A stretch of 64,000 bases of DNA from Pachypanchax playfairii (Eukaryota > Chordata > Actinopteri > Cyprinodontiformes > Aplocheilidae). The stretch spans positions 4,492,291 to 4,556,290 of the forward strand of contig SSNP01000020.1 in the NCBI GenBank assembly GCA_006937955.1, in the 5' to 3' direction. The position numbers and the translations under genes are program-made. Numbering within the stretch: the stretch's first letter is position 1; every line of letters starts with the position of its first letter. This document shows positions 1 through 10,035 of the stretch, piece by piece. The notes under the pieces were generated by a model. It had not been told where the DNA came from and did not search any database. It saw only the letters and a program-made list of their open reading frames with translations.

Positions 1-207
1 CTGAACCGTCTGAGGAAAAGAGGAAGCAACCAGCAGCAGACTGCGATCCGGAGAAAACATCAGACAAAACCGTGAAAACATCAGAGAAGAAACGGCGCCG
101 CTCGCAGACGGCAGCGGGGTCGGAAAGTGACGTGCCGTCTAAGATTAGAAAAATCAGCGAGAGTGAAACTGAAGAGAAGAAGAAGAAGAAAGATGGAGCA
201 AAACTCA
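1..207 (+). CDS. larp7: larp7 exon, charged linker (5' end outside or at window edge)
   Basis: The reading frame is open from base 3 and encodes a Lys/Arg/Glu/Ser-rich, low-complexity linker with a run of five lysines (KKKKK), probably part of the nuclear localisation region. The exon ends after AAACTCA at a GTAAGT donor, one base into a codon. The open frame running on to 260 is intron read-through, not coding sequence. The true 5' border of this exon cannot be seen. Confidence 0.85.
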
Positions 208-3200
208 GTAAGTCTGATTCAGGTTCTTCTCACTGGTCTGCTGAATCAACCTGCAGGTGACTTGTTTCCTTTATTATAACAGATTTAGTCACTTTGTGAA
301 GCATCAAATCCACAAAGTAGGGTGACTGTATATAAATGTGTATGTATAGGTAGATGTATATGTATTTTAAACCTTCATAAACCCAGAGAGAACTACGCGA
401 GACAGAGATGAGCTGAGACAGAGTGACAGACCCACAATGCAAGAGGATGAAAGACGTTAGCCAATCAGAACAAAGCATCTCCAACACCATCTCTGATTTG
501 GATATGTTTGTTTTTTTATCTGTTTATTTTCTTAATTTTTTATGGTTGAAAATACATTTTTAAGTAAAATAATTAAAGTTGAATTTAAAAAAAAAAGAAA
601 ATCAGCAGATGCCCATGCATTAGCCTAAAACCTGTGGTTGCAGAATCAATTGGTGCCCCCGTGAATTGCTGAGTCTGTGATTACTGAGACTATGATTGAG
701 GAGGGATCACCGTACCTCGTAAAGACGAGACTAAATCTATGAAATAATGTAGAAATACTGAAGGTTTGTACTTTATTAGACAGACTAAAGCTAAGGAGCA
801 TGTTTACATCCCCGCCTGTGGTGGCGCTGTGATGTTACCGCACTTCTCTTTTGTGTGTGTTACTGCACATAGCAGATCCTGGTATGGGGAGAAACTCCTA
901 CAGTGAACGTAAACAAACATGGACTAGCAGCAGATTCTGGTGGTTTGGGGATGTTTTGTGTTTGGTTAATGTTCCAGATCAATATTCTGCAGCAGTGAGT
1001 TCAGGATGAGCAGATAACGAGACAGAGAACTACACGAGGCGGCTGAGACAGCTGCACAATATAGTCCACTTCCTGCTTTTGGTGCGGTTGCGTTCACACA
1101 TGCAATCAAACTCCTCCAGAGTTCGTTTCAATCGAACCGAGACCCACGTTTTTAGGCGGATTAGCGTTTGATTGGTCTGAATCAGAGTTCAGTTGCCCGT
1201 TCACACCTCCCCAAACGAACCGGACTTTCTCTGCAAACAAACTAGAGTTCGATTCAAGCGGACTGAACAAGGCTAAAAATATTTTAGTCGTACTGTCTGG
1301 TCAGAACTGATCTGTGGTTCTCCTGACTGATGTTGTTCAGTGACGTATAAGAGAATCTCACTTAACAGCAGCCCAAACCATTCCACCACCTCCGCCGTGC
1401 TGGTGGCTGATGTGATCCAAACACATGTCCGTCCACCTCATCAGTCTCGTTCAGTGATGGTTTCAGGTAGTTTACATCATTAATTGGTTTGTAGCAGCTG
1501 TGTTCAGTGTTTTGAGTCTTTTTCGGGGATTTTGAAGCTTTTTACTATTTTCACACGCTTTTTTTTTAAACATCTAAAGGAAATTTCACAGTTTTTGACT
1601 TCAACCATCTGTTTAATGAAGATTTTGCATAATATTTATTACCTTTTATATAGAGTGTTGATGACTTTCAGCCTTATCTTCATTATGTGATCGCACATAT
1701 ACTGAATATAAATTTAAATAAACAATCAGATGTTTAGGAACTGAATAATGTGTGTGGAACTATTTCTAACTTTAGAAAAGCTGTTTTCTAAAGCATGTGA
1801 TATGAAACCTTGTGGTTGTTGTGTTAATTGTGTTTTTCCCCTGGAACAGATTCGCCTACTACAAGTGACACAAAGGGGAACGTTGAGACAGGAAAAGAAA
1901 ACGGCGATGACTCGGCTGTGAAGGCGAAGAGGAAGAGAAAAAAGAAACACAAAGAGAAATTAAAAATTGGAGAAGAAGTCATCCCGCTCCGCGTTCTGTC
2001 AAAGTACGAGCCACCAGATGCAGATTGATGGATTTACTAAACGTAAATAAAAAGATTTCATCACTCTTCCTCTTTTTCTCTTGAACCGCATGAAGAAACG
2101 ACTGGCTGCGGCTGAAGGACGAGTACTTGATCCTGCAGAAACGCAGCATGGCGGCGCTGAAGAAGTGCATCAGCCAGATTAATCACAAGGAGGACGTTGA
2201 TGCTCAAGATGGAAACGGTGATTATTATTAATCACGAGTTCTGGAAACTCTGTTACAAACACAAACACGATACTAAAACCCACCAAATGTCCTTGTTTTG
2301 TTGCTGGTATCATTTCCACCTTAGATAAAACCCTGTAATCAGGGGGAGGAGCCTATTTCATGGCATTTTGGTGATTCCTAAATAGTTTTTAAGGTATTTG
2401 CCCGTGTTCTGTAGAATGAGGATTAAAGCCTACAGGACTGACAGATGGAGAAAACGACTATATTTAAGATTTAAAGGTTTTGTTTTTGCGTGTTTGATGA
2501 TGTCATCATGTTGATTTGTGTCTTTTATTTTAGTTGAGATGAAAAGCCGAGCTGATAAAGAAGCGAACCAGGGCCCTCAGTTCGTCAGCGGCGTGATCAT
2601 GAAGATCACCGATAGCAAAGCGTTACCGTCCAGGAAGATCATCAAGGTCTGACGTCCAAGTCCTTCGTCCTGACTTAAAGTGGACGATCGTGTTGCTTCA
2701 TTTATCTTCTCTCTTTTGTTGTAGGAGACTTTGTCCAGAATCAGTGCGGTTGCATATATCGACATCTTGGAAGGAGACGTAGAAGGTCACATTCGTTTTC
2801 ACACGCCAGCAGAAGCTAAAGCCGTTAGCGACGTTAAAGAAGAGATGCAAAAAGAACACGGCTGGAAACTCCAGATTCTAACAGGTGGGTTTGTTTTAAA
2901 GAAGATCAGCTGTTCCGTCGTCATTTTGACAGTTGCTGAACTTCGTTCTGATCTTGTGTTCAAGGCGACCACGAACAGCGGTACTGGCAGAAGATCTTAG
3001 TGGACCGTCAGGTCAAACTGAATCGACCCAGAGAGAAGAAACGAGGCACCGAAAAGGTCGAAGCAAAATCTGATTTATTATCCTTCAAATCTTTAAATAT
3101 TAGATTATTCTGTCCATCCTGTTTTAGATCAATTCAAATCCTATTTATAATATTAATAATCAACAAAATAACACATTTATTCCAACAACTACATCAAACT

Positions 3201-3737
3201 GGACTAGAACTTTTATATTAAATTAATTCATTACAATTTTTATTATTTGAAATTCAGCCAATTAAACCTGATTTATCGTCGTTTTTAGTCAACCTCATGT
3301 TAACTCTGATGCTTCCACTGATAGAAAACACTCTGACCTTCTACTCAGCAGAATAAATCAGTCATATGACACCTGATCTCTCTGATAATACACTTTTTTT
3401 TTTTTACTTTATTATTTTATTTTGAAAGGATGTCGGTCCTAAAAGAAAAGTCAAGCTTTACACACGTTAAAAAAAACTTTGATTCCTGTTTTCTAAGGCT
3501 GTTTGTAATTTTATAAATAATTCAATTTTTTTTTTTTGTAAATTTGTTGGCAGGATTCAAAACTTGAAAGACTTTTAATAAGATGTTTGTAAAAACACAA
3601 AACTCTTTACAATTTAGATTCTGATTCGTCACGTTCTAATTCTACTTTTTAATCTTCAGCTCATATCCAAAGCTGAAAGAATCATCATCGCCAGAGCCAA
3701 GGAGACTCATAAGCACATCCATTTTGACGAAGACTGA
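1..3737 (+). CDS. larp7: LARP7, La-related protein 7 of the 7SK snRNP, 3' part (7 exons)
   Basis: LARP7 binds and stabilises 7SK snRNA, which holds P-TEFb inactive in the nucleus, and it also guides U6 snRNA 2'-O-methylation. The coding exons seen are 1-207, 1850-2003, 2096-2217, 2534-2646, 2725-2884, 2965-3056 and 3660-3737. All have GT-AG borders and the phases join without a break. The N-terminal La motif and RRM1 lie upstream of the window. What remains is a Lys/Arg/Ser-rich linker, the conserved segment GEEVIPLRVLSK, a helical stretch, and the C-terminal xRRM. Residues needed in the xRRM are visible: Y and D of AYIDILEGD, R of HIRF, and the helix following GDHEQRYWQKILVDRQ. The protein ends HIHFDED. 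The match to vertebrate LARP7 is exon for exon and contains no frameshift, so the gene looks functional. It converges on the SAXO-like gene. Confidence 0.95.
208..1849 (+). other. larp7 intron with decayed repeat sequence
   Basis: This 1.64-kb intron runs from a GTAAGT donor to a CCCCTGGAACAG acceptor. Between about 1070 and 1350 it contains repeated GAACC/GGTTC-type words in both orientations (for example ATCGAACCGAG and ACGAACCGGA), which is typical of an old teleost MITE. No exon and no miRNA-like hairpin were recognised. In mammals a LARP7 intron hosts the miR-302/367 cluster, but the miR-302 seed AAGTGCT was not seen here. Confidence 0.5.
1850..2003 (+). CDS. larp7: larp7 exon with basic tract and VIPLRVLSK motif
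   Basis: The exon follows a pyrimidine-rich CCCCTGGAACAG acceptor and ends CTGTCAAA before GTACGAG. It encodes a basic tract (AKRKRKKKHKEKLK) and then GEEVIPLRVLSK, which is nearly invariant in vertebrate LARP7. Incoming phase 1 and outgoing phase 2 match the neighbouring exons. The apparent stop shortly after is in the intron. Confidence 0.93.
2096..2217 (+). CDS. larp7: larp7 exon, helical segment before the xRRM
   Basis: The exon encodes NDWLRLKDEYLILQKRSM followed by AALKKCISQI. It aligns with the human LARP7 segment that follows VLSK. The 92-bp intron in front ends CATGAAG, and the donor is G|GTGATT. This short exon is not an ATG-started frame of its own and is easily missed; the frame is set by the phases of both neighbours. 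Confidence 0.92.
2534..2646 (+). CDS. larp7: larp7 exon, start of the xRRM
   Basis: The acceptor is TTTATTTTAG and the donor AAG|GTCTGA. The encoded GPQFVSGVIMKITDSKALPS matches the first beta strand of the LARP7 xRRM, in which the human protein reads GPQFVSGVIVKI. It begins in phase 1 and ends in phase 0, as needed by the exon at 2725. Confidence 0.93.
2725..2884 (+). CDS. larp7: larp7 exon, xRRM core
   Basis: The exon encodes ETLSRISAVAYIDILEGD and on to HGWKLQILTG. It holds the atypical RNP3 of the xRRM: the aromatic Y and the D in AYIDILEGD, and the R in HIRF, which contact 7SK stem-loop 4 in the human protein. The donor is ACAG|GTGGGT, phase 1. The intervening 78-bp intron is very short, as is usual in compact fish genes. 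Confidence 0.95.
2965..3056 (+). CDS. larp7: larp7 exon, xRRM helix 3
   Basis: The exon encodes GDHEQRYWQKILVDRQ, then a QVKLNRPREKKRGTEK segment. It is nearly identical to human LARP7, in which this extra helix extends the RNA-binding surface and defines the xRRM class. Borders are TTCAAG|GC and AAG|GTCGAA. The TAG that seems to end a frame at 2998-3000 belongs to another frame. Confidence 0.95.
3660..3737 (+). CDS. larp7: larp7 last coding exon and stop
   Basis: After a TTTTTAATCTTCAG acceptor the exon encodes LISKAERIIIARAKETHKHI, then HFDED and TGA. This matches the C-terminus of vertebrate LARP7, which ends with a basic helix and an H-I-R/H-F acidic tail. Confidence 0.95.
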   Translation, partial: LISKAERIIIARAKETHKHIHFDED

Positions 3738-3930
3738 CGAGACGAGGACGGTGGAAGTTTGATGCTCCAGATGTGCCTGTGTGTTTCATGCTGCTGTGCA
3801 TACAGATGTTTTACAACATTGTGTTGACGGTCCTGTATAGATGTAAATATTCTCCTTCTGAACATTCATCCAGTCGAGATGATGTTAAATCACCACCTGT
3901 TGTTTTTTTAATAAAATCATTTCATGATTC
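3738..3930 (+). terminator. larp7: larp7 3' UTR and poly(A) signal
   Basis: The 3' UTR is about 190 nt. A canonical AATAAA lies at 3910-3915 after a T-rich tract, so cleavage should occur near 3930. The TGTTTATTG sequence following it suits the downstream GU-rich element. Confidence 0.75.
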
Positions 3931-3981
3931 ATGTTTATTGTTTTCAATCCATGAAGTTCAGCTTAAAGAATTTCATCTTTG

Positions 3982-3996
3982 TTTATTTGATTTATT
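3982..3996 (-). terminator. Poly(A) signals of the convergent SAXO-like gene
   Basis: On the minus strand two AATAAA hexamers (complements of 3991-3996 and 3982-3987) lie 20-35 nt past the stop codon. Predicted cleavage is near 3960-3975, which leaves only a few tens of bases to the larp7 3' end. Confidence 0.65.
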
Positions 3997-4015
3997 GATC
4001 TCTCTTTGAAGAAAT

Positions 4016-4242
4016 TTAAAGTTTTGACTTGTGGGTTGGTGTTTGCAGGATGTTGCTGCTCAGGTTATTGTTCACGGTTCTTCTTTGTCTGGGCTGCACC
4101 GGATGGGGGACGTAATCCTTACGGTAGCAGGTGATGCCTTCAAAGGGTTGTTGACCCCGGTTGACTGAACTGATATCTGTTACTCTGTGTAAGTTTTGTC
4201 CTCGCAGTAATGGCCGCTTCGTTTCCCACGCTTTGAAATCAT
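4016..4242 (-). CDS. SAXO-like last exon
   Basis: The acceptor TTGTTTTACCAG precedes NDFKAWETKRPLLRGQNLHR, and a second module QPFEGITCYRKDYVPHP follows. The protein ends in a polar tail (LQTPTHKSKL) with TAA at 4018-4016. An internal GTAAGG could be read as a donor, but coding continues through it with the expected motif. Confidence 0.7.
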
Positions 4243-4790
4243 CTGGTAAAACAAACAAAAAGTTGATACATTTATTGAATCCTGTTTGTTTCATCGTTAA
4301 AGACGACGACTCACTTTTATAGACAGATGTGTAGGTTTCCTCTGGTAGTCTTTGGCTCTTCGGGGCCCTTTTTGTCCATTGTTCTGACACGTAAACCGAC
4401 CTGAAACACATGTTTAACACCAGTGAACCAATCCTGGTCACATGCTTGTTGTAGTTTCCTGCTCAGACACTGATTGACAGCTGAAACTTGTTAATTACCC
4501 AGTAACTCAAATCAGGTGTGAAGCAAAGAAACACCATCATGAAGGACAGTTGTTGTAGAAGACCAGGATTGAACATCAGTTCTGGATTTATCCTTATTAT
4601 CTACTACAAGGTGAGTTTGACTAAGATTTAAAAACCGTGGTACCTAAACGTGATGTCATTCGAAGTCGTCTCCGTCTGAGGACAGCCATTCGGTTTGGAT
4701 TTGGCGGTGACGACCTTGTGGAGGCAGTGGAGATGGTAACGTTCCTCGTACTCGGTGAATACACACCCACCGGCTTTAAATCTCCGAGTG
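4016..4790 (-). CDS. SAXO-family (stabilizer of axonemal microtubules) protein, 3' exons
   Basis: Three minus-strand exons, 4790-4644, 4400-4315 and 4242-4016, join in frame (phases 2, 2, 1, then stop). They encode about 153 residues. The first has GGCVFTEYEERYHLH, which resembles the Cys plus S/T-E-Y-x-x-x-Y segment after the N-terminal cysteine motif of SAXO1/SAXO2. The others carry spaced Mn-type modules: LPEETYTSVYKNDFKAW and QPFEGITCYRKDYVPHPVQP. In this family such modules bind and stabilise microtubules of cilia, flagella and centrioles. An expected first exon with the CxCGRHxC cysteine motif was not found upstream. With two to three modules it is shorter than human SAXO1 (about 470 aa), so it may be a short paralogue. 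Family assignment rests on motif recognition; the exact orthologue is unknown. Confidence 0.65.
4315..4400 (-). CDS. SAXO-like exon, first microtubule-binding module
   Basis: An 86-bp exon with acceptor CATGTGTTTCAG and donor AAAA|GTGAGT. It encodes SVYVSEQWTKRAPKSQRLPE followed by TYTSVYK. The P-E-x-T-Y-x-x-x-Y-K pattern, completed by N-D-F-x-A-W in the next exon, is the repeat signature of SAXO proteins. Confidence 0.65.
4644..4790 (-). CDS. SAXO-like exon with CxxTEYxxxY segment
   Basis: The acceptor on the minus strand is TTTTTAAACTTGCAG and the donor TTTAG|GTACCA. The frame encoding RRFKAGGCVFTEYEERYHLH and TETTSNDITFR is open throughout, and its end phase fits the next exon. Other frames here are also open, but only this one both matches the family and splices in phase. 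Confidence 0.6.
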
Positions 4791-5412
4791 CTGCAAGTTT
4801 AAAAATCAAGGCAAGTAACATTAAGACCTGAGCAGTCCTGGTTTTATTAACTTGAAAAGCAATCAGAAAGAAGAAACGACTTCATGAGCGTTCAGGTGTC
4901 TGAAGTATCACCACATGCAGTTATGGTAAAAACACACAACCTTTTGATTCCATGATTCAAATCTAACCTCGAGTTTACACAGATGCAGAACAGATTCCAT
5001 CATGTCTGATATTATTGAGGGTGTTTGTTCCTGCACATCATTTCAGTCACATTCAGTACACAGAGAAGTTCAATCAACTCTCCATGTTGCTGCTCCACAA
5101 GCCCAAATCATCATCCCTCCACCTCCGTGCTGACAGCTGGTGGAAGGTGATGTAATGAGTTTAGGTTTTATAAAACATGCTGCTGTGCATTCTGGGTAAA
5201 CTCTTCCGAACAAGCTGCCCTCGTTTTCTAATTGTCCTGTCATGAACTTTGACCTTTGACCTGCTAACTGAGGCCTGTAGAGCCTGAGATGGAGCTCTTG
5301 TTACATGGTCTGACCTCTGGGGGAATTTGCTGGGACGTCCACTCAGGATCAAGATTGACAGCCATCTTAAACGCTCTCCACATGTGAAATCATTCTCACT
5401 GTAGAACGAGGG

Positions 5413-5531
5413 ACTTCACATGTTTATAAATTACCTTTAACTCCAACTGATGGGCAGCAGCAGTTGGATCTCTGAGGTCATCGCTGAAGTACTCGTGTTA
5501 ACACACACCTGTAGGCTCCAGACCAGCAAAC
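5413..5531. repeat. Interspersed repeat, copy 1 (second copy at 52852)
   Basis: About 120 bp align in the same orientation with 52852-52974, sharing for example CAGTTGGATCTCTGAGGTCA and GTTAACACACACCTGTAGGC with few differences. Neither copy shows clear terminal repeats or a coding frame. The class is unknown. Confidence 0.7.
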
Positions 5532-6316
5532 TGCTGCTTTAACAGAAGCAGTAACGCTCACTGACCACCAGTTAAACAAGCTGCAGGTTTCCATGTTGAT
5601 TTTGTTATTTTTTAAATAATAACCTGGCAGTATCTGATGTGTGTTTTTATACAGCTGATGTACAACAAATAACTTTACAATTCATTGAAAACCATCTTTA
5701 TGTTCTGATGTGTGAAAGTCTTAGATTTAAAAAGGGCGGACTTGTTAGTGTCATTTATTTAAAACAGATTTAGTATTTTTACCAGAACTGCATGTGGCGT
5801 TTTAAATCTGCAAAACTGAAGACGAAAGAAATCATCCCAACAGTCTTTAAAATAAAACAACAAGACAAATAAGCAGATATTTCAACATAAATAAACCTCC
5901 TTCTGTCTAAAAAAGGAAAAGAATTTGCTCACCTCATGTTTTTTGTTTGTTTGTTTTGGCCTCAGGTGTGAATCAGGTGAATGACGCAGCTTTACGTCCA
6001 AGTTCAACAGGAAACGGGTCTGAAACGGTTCGGGTCGGTTTGGTCCTGCTGTCCTGACGAACAGGCGCAAAACTCCCCGCTGAATAGTTACCGCATCTTT
6101 TAAAAACAGGACGCTTTTTAAAGCGCGTTGTTTTTGTTTGTTGGACAATTACGTCACTTCATCTCACGCGCTAAATCATTAAAGTGAAAAATAAAAGTCC
6201 TAACACTTATAGGCACTTACATACAAGTGGGTTAATTTAAACGAGTATATCAGAGGGAACCGTGATATAATTCAATCTGTCGGTAACCGGTTCGGTTAGA
6301 GTTGTTTTCCATTTGT

Positions 6317-6330
6317 CCACAAGATGGCGC
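6317..6330 (+). promoter_or_regulatory. CTCF/YY1-like motif
   Basis: CCACAAGATGGCGC differs from the CTCF core CCASYAGRKGGCRS at one position, and AAGATGGCG also fits YY1. It sits just upstream of the CpG-containing stretch that may be the SAXO-like promoter. Motif only; occupancy is not known. Confidence 0.35.
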
Positions 6331-6689
6331 CAAACACCAAAGAAATAAAGCGTTAGGCATCAAAAACAATTATGAAACAAACTTTTCTGTAAAGTTTTAA
6401 TTGTTATTTTTCAGTAACACCTAAAATGTATTTTCACAGCAAAAAAGTTTTATAAAATTAGGTTTTTGTAGATTCTTTATCATTTTAGATATGACAAGCC
6501 TGAGAGTTTTGGTTATTCATTTGATTGAAACTGGATTATTTACTTCTGTTTTGTGAAAATATTTCTTTTTTTTTATTCAGAATTATTCTTTATATGTTTT
6601 TAAGAAGCCCAGTTGCCTTAAGAGCAACCTAAATAACGTGGCTGGTCTCTAAGACATGAACAGATCAGGCATAAATCTTAATTTTCTGA

Positions 6690-7240
6690 AGTTAAACATG
6701 GTGTCTGTCCATCCGTCCGTCCATCCTCTTCCACTTATCCATCATGGGGGTAAACCAGACCTCCCTCTCTCCAGCAACACTCTCCAGCTCTTCTGGGGGG
6801 GTTTCAAGACATTCCCAGACCTGAGAGGATCTATAATCCCTCCAGAAAATTCTGTATCTGCCCTGGAGTCTCCGTCTCATGCCTGGAAAACTTCCTTGAG
6901 GAGGCGTCTGGGATGCATCCTAACCAGAGGCCTGAACCACCTCAGCTGACTCCTTTTGATGTGGAGGAGCAGCGGCTCCATTTCAAGCTCCTTCCAGATG
7001 ATGGAGCTCCTCACTTTGTCTCTAATGTTGAGCTGCAGCCACCAGACAGAAGAAGTTCAGTTCAGCTTCTTTAGATCTCATGACCAGGTGAGGGTGTGAA
7101 TGTAAACTGAGAGCTCAGATCCTTCTTTATTATGACAGACCCTCATCACTGAGGAGGAAGCCCCAGTCCATCTCCTGCTCCATCACTCTTGAACAAGACG
7201 CCCAGATACTTAAACTCCTCCATTAGAGACAAAGACACTG
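6690..7240 (-). repeat. Decayed LINE 3' end (RT C-terminal region)
   Basis: Read on the minus strand this is the widespread fish LINE tail. RRRLQGRYRIFWRDY and PPEELESVAGEREVW correspond to the common GRRPRGRPRTRWRDY ... PPEELEEVAGEREVW segment, followed by a short ATGG-like tail (KRMDGRMDRH). Several stops and frameshifts break it. A further short fragment of the same family lies near 7990-8130. Confidence 0.7.
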
Positions 7241-8215
7241 CCAACGTCAACCTTAAAGAGCAGTTCAGTTATTTCACACAGTGTCACAATCATTTGGTTT
7301 TAGATATTTTTTTGAGAAAAGTTACAGCTTCAAACACTGATCCACCGTTTGGAAATAAAATATCCAACAAACACTCTGAAAAAGAAAATTATATTTAATT
7401 TTAAAGCACAAATAAAATACAGATCTGATTAAAGGCAGATATTTATCACTTCTTTAAATCCATCAAACCACAACTAGAGTTTCAAGTTAGATGCCAAAAG
7501 AACGTCTTTCAGAGTAACCAGAGAACTTGGACTTATTCCAATAAATTTAGACCGTTAAAATTCAATAAATAGTGACATTTTATACACAACAGTCATGGAA
7601 GAATGTAGGAGGTAAGAACATGATGTCCTGGAGTCTAAATCCTGGTGGAGGAGGAACACAGAAGTCCTGAAGATTTTCACGAGGGCTGAATGACAACTTT
7701 ACCCACACAAAACAGAAACCAATTTATTGGTTCTGATGCAGATTAAATAAGAACTTGGAAGGACATGAAGGATGGGATTATTCTGACAGTTTAAGAAACG
7801 GAGCAGAATGTTTCTCAAACTGGAGCAGGATTGAAATCCAACCCGTCTACAATGTGTTTCCTCTGGACCTCTTCCTGGGTCTTGTCATGAGATCTGAAGG
7901 AGAACACAGTGTGTTTCTTTGGGTCTGGCAGTACGTCTAATAGATTAATTATTTAGAATAAATTCATTTTACGTCCTACAGCTGTTTGTGTCAAAGCAGG
8001 TCCTTCCTTCTTGGATGTGTCCCGGAGTCTCCTCCATCTCAGATGCTCGAATCACCTCAGCTGACTCCTTTCGATGAGGAGGAGCAGTAACTCCACACCA
8101 ACATCTGCTTGGATGATGATGCTCCTCGCTTCAGGTCGGCTGTGTTAAAGACGTTTTCTGTGGACGGAGTCCCGATCTGTCCATTTTCATTCAAAAACTA
8201 CTGTTCCACATCACT
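7241..8215. other. Intergenic, mostly unrecognised
   Basis: AT-rich sequence with no supported gene. The part at about 7990-8130 (CACCTCAGCTGACTCCTTTC, GAGGAGGAGCAG) repeats words of the LINE remnant at 6.7-7.2 kb and is probably another decayed piece of it. Confidence 0.4.
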
Positions 8216-8223
8216 GTGTCCTT

Positions 8224-8466
8224 TAGGGCTGTAACGATACATTATCCCACGATACGATACGTATCTCGATACATTGCTCTCAATACGATACATTAAAACT
8301 TTGCATTTTTATACAATGTTAGAGTACATGTTGTTCCGCCTTGTGGTGAACAGTACAGCACATTTACTGTATCGATATTATCAGTATTGGACCTCACCAT
8401 ATGATATTGCTCCCTGTATCGCGATACATTGATACATCGATACATCGATGTATTGTTACAGCCCTA
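8224..8466. mobile_element. hAT-type MITE, 243 bp, with exact 8-bp target duplication
   Basis: The element begins TAGGGCTGTAACGATACA and ends TGTATTGTTACAGCCCTA, so the terminal inverted repeats match over at least 12 bp. It is flanked on both sides by GTGTCCTT (8216-8223 and 8467-8474), the 8-bp duplication typical of hAT transposons. The inside is built of CGATAC/GTATCG words and has no coding frame. Confidence 0.88.
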
Positions 8467-8474
8467 GTGTCCTT

Positions 8475-10035
8475 TAACTCTATCTGAAGAAATCCTGGTT
8501 GTTTTAGTGCTTTTTGAATAAATTAAACATTTTTTAAAGATGCCAACAATCTTTATTATTTCTGAATAAACTTTTGATGGTAATTATTTCTCAGTTAGAA
8601 CCCTATAATTAACCCAAAGCTCATATGAAAAGGAAAGCCCAAAGAAACCGGATGAGATTGAATTAATTTAATTTATTTGTTTGTGTGAATTTGCCACGGT
8701 TGTGCAGCTCTGTTCACTTCCCCCTTATCTCAAACAGAACAGTTTGGGTTTATTTTCCCATCACAAGCCTGCATCCTGCAACAATACAATGAATTAAGTC
8801 CTTTTATTACCTTCTGCTAATGCATTTGAACTCTTGGGCCTGTTTTCAACAACAAACATAAAAACAATGCAAGAAACAGAGTTTTGTTTAAAAGTTATAG
8901 CAAATCTCAACAGAAAAGTAGTTTGCAGTGTTTTAAATTGGTTTTAAAGGTGTTGAAGAGGGTTTTAATGAAAGACCAGCCCAAATTTATTTTGTTGGGA
9001 AATATTAAAGAAAAAAAACCTGAAACCTGCTTCTTATCTAAATAAACAATATTTTATTTGATAGTTTTTAAAGGAAGAGCTTTCAAGGTCAAATCATTAT
9101 CAAGGTTCTACTAAATATTCGGAACACATTTACAACAACTTCTAAAAGCAGAAACTTCAGTGAAAAACACACAGAGCTGGTTTCCATGGACACGGACCAA
9201 GGAGGACTCACTTCTTCAAGAAGGAAACACAAAAACTCTTTTTTTTTTGCAGAAACTTAATAATAAAGAGGAAATATTTTCTTTTTATTTATTGTGAAAG
9301 AAAAAAAATCCCAGGAATCAGTTTGAGGCTTTAGCAAAAGAGGACTGTGTCTCTTCCTCAAGAAGAGGAAAAGACACAAAGTGGAAGGAGGACAGAAGAT
9401 AAAGACCAAACACTTTGAAGGACACTGGAGACAAAACCATCATAGACCATCATCCATCAGCACCTGAAGCTACAGCAGGTGGTTGTTCATGATTTCAAAA
9501 CTACCAGGTCATTTTTAACATTGCGTTTAATTCAATTCAGTTTTATTTATTTAGACCAGTTTGTAACAAGAATCATTTTACAGAAACAAGAAGTCCAGTT
9601 TACATCAACACTCAATTTCAGAAATTGCTAATAGCAGCAATAATATTAGATACAAACATGAAGAATAAATACAGCCGTGTGAATAAATGTGATCAGTGTG
9701 TCCTCCAGCAGTATGGACATATAGTGGCATAACTAAAGGGATGGACCATTCATATGAATTTCATAGGAAACCATAACTCATATGTATACGTTTATATATA
9801 TATGTGAGTGTGTGTGTGTTTGTGAGAGTGAAAATATGTCTCCCACAGTTGTACTTACCTGTATGTTTTTACTGCACTTAATTTCGTGAAGGAAACCTTC
9901 CCAAGGGATCAATAAAGTATTATCTAATCCTCTAATTTAATCTATTGAATGAAAAAGTGGGTCCAAACATTTGACCTGTAGCGTATCTGTCCACAGATCT
10001 GTTATAAATGTATTTACTGTGTGACTTCAATCATA
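8475..10035. other. Intergenic, AT-rich, with a LINE/SINE-type tail
   Basis: No gene is supported. Positions 9838-9935 (AAGGAAACCTTCCCAAGGGA then TCAATAAAGTATTATCTA) match the 3' tail common to many teleost retroposons. Short TATATA and GTGTGT runs occur at about 9795-9825. Confidence 0.4.

Larger units (their letters stand above)
4791..6330 (-). other. Upstream region of the SAXO-like gene; no first exon recognised
   Basis: No frame with the expected CxCGRHxC motif could be found. The stretch 5980-6330 is richer in CpG than its surroundings, holds a TTACGTCA CRE-like site at about 6149-6156, and could be the promoter. A repeat at 5413-5531 is shared with 52852-52974. The rest shows nothing recognisable. 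Confidence 0.35.

Noticed and set aside
4637..4831. + strand frame opposite the SAXO-like exon
   Set aside because: It is a shadow; the minus-strand frame fits the family motif and splices in phase.
5041..5160. Possible Tc1 transposase trace on the minus strand (GGAGGTGGAGGGATGATGATTTGGGC)
   Set aside because: Only a short resemblance; no inverted repeat, catalytic motif or TA borders could be found.
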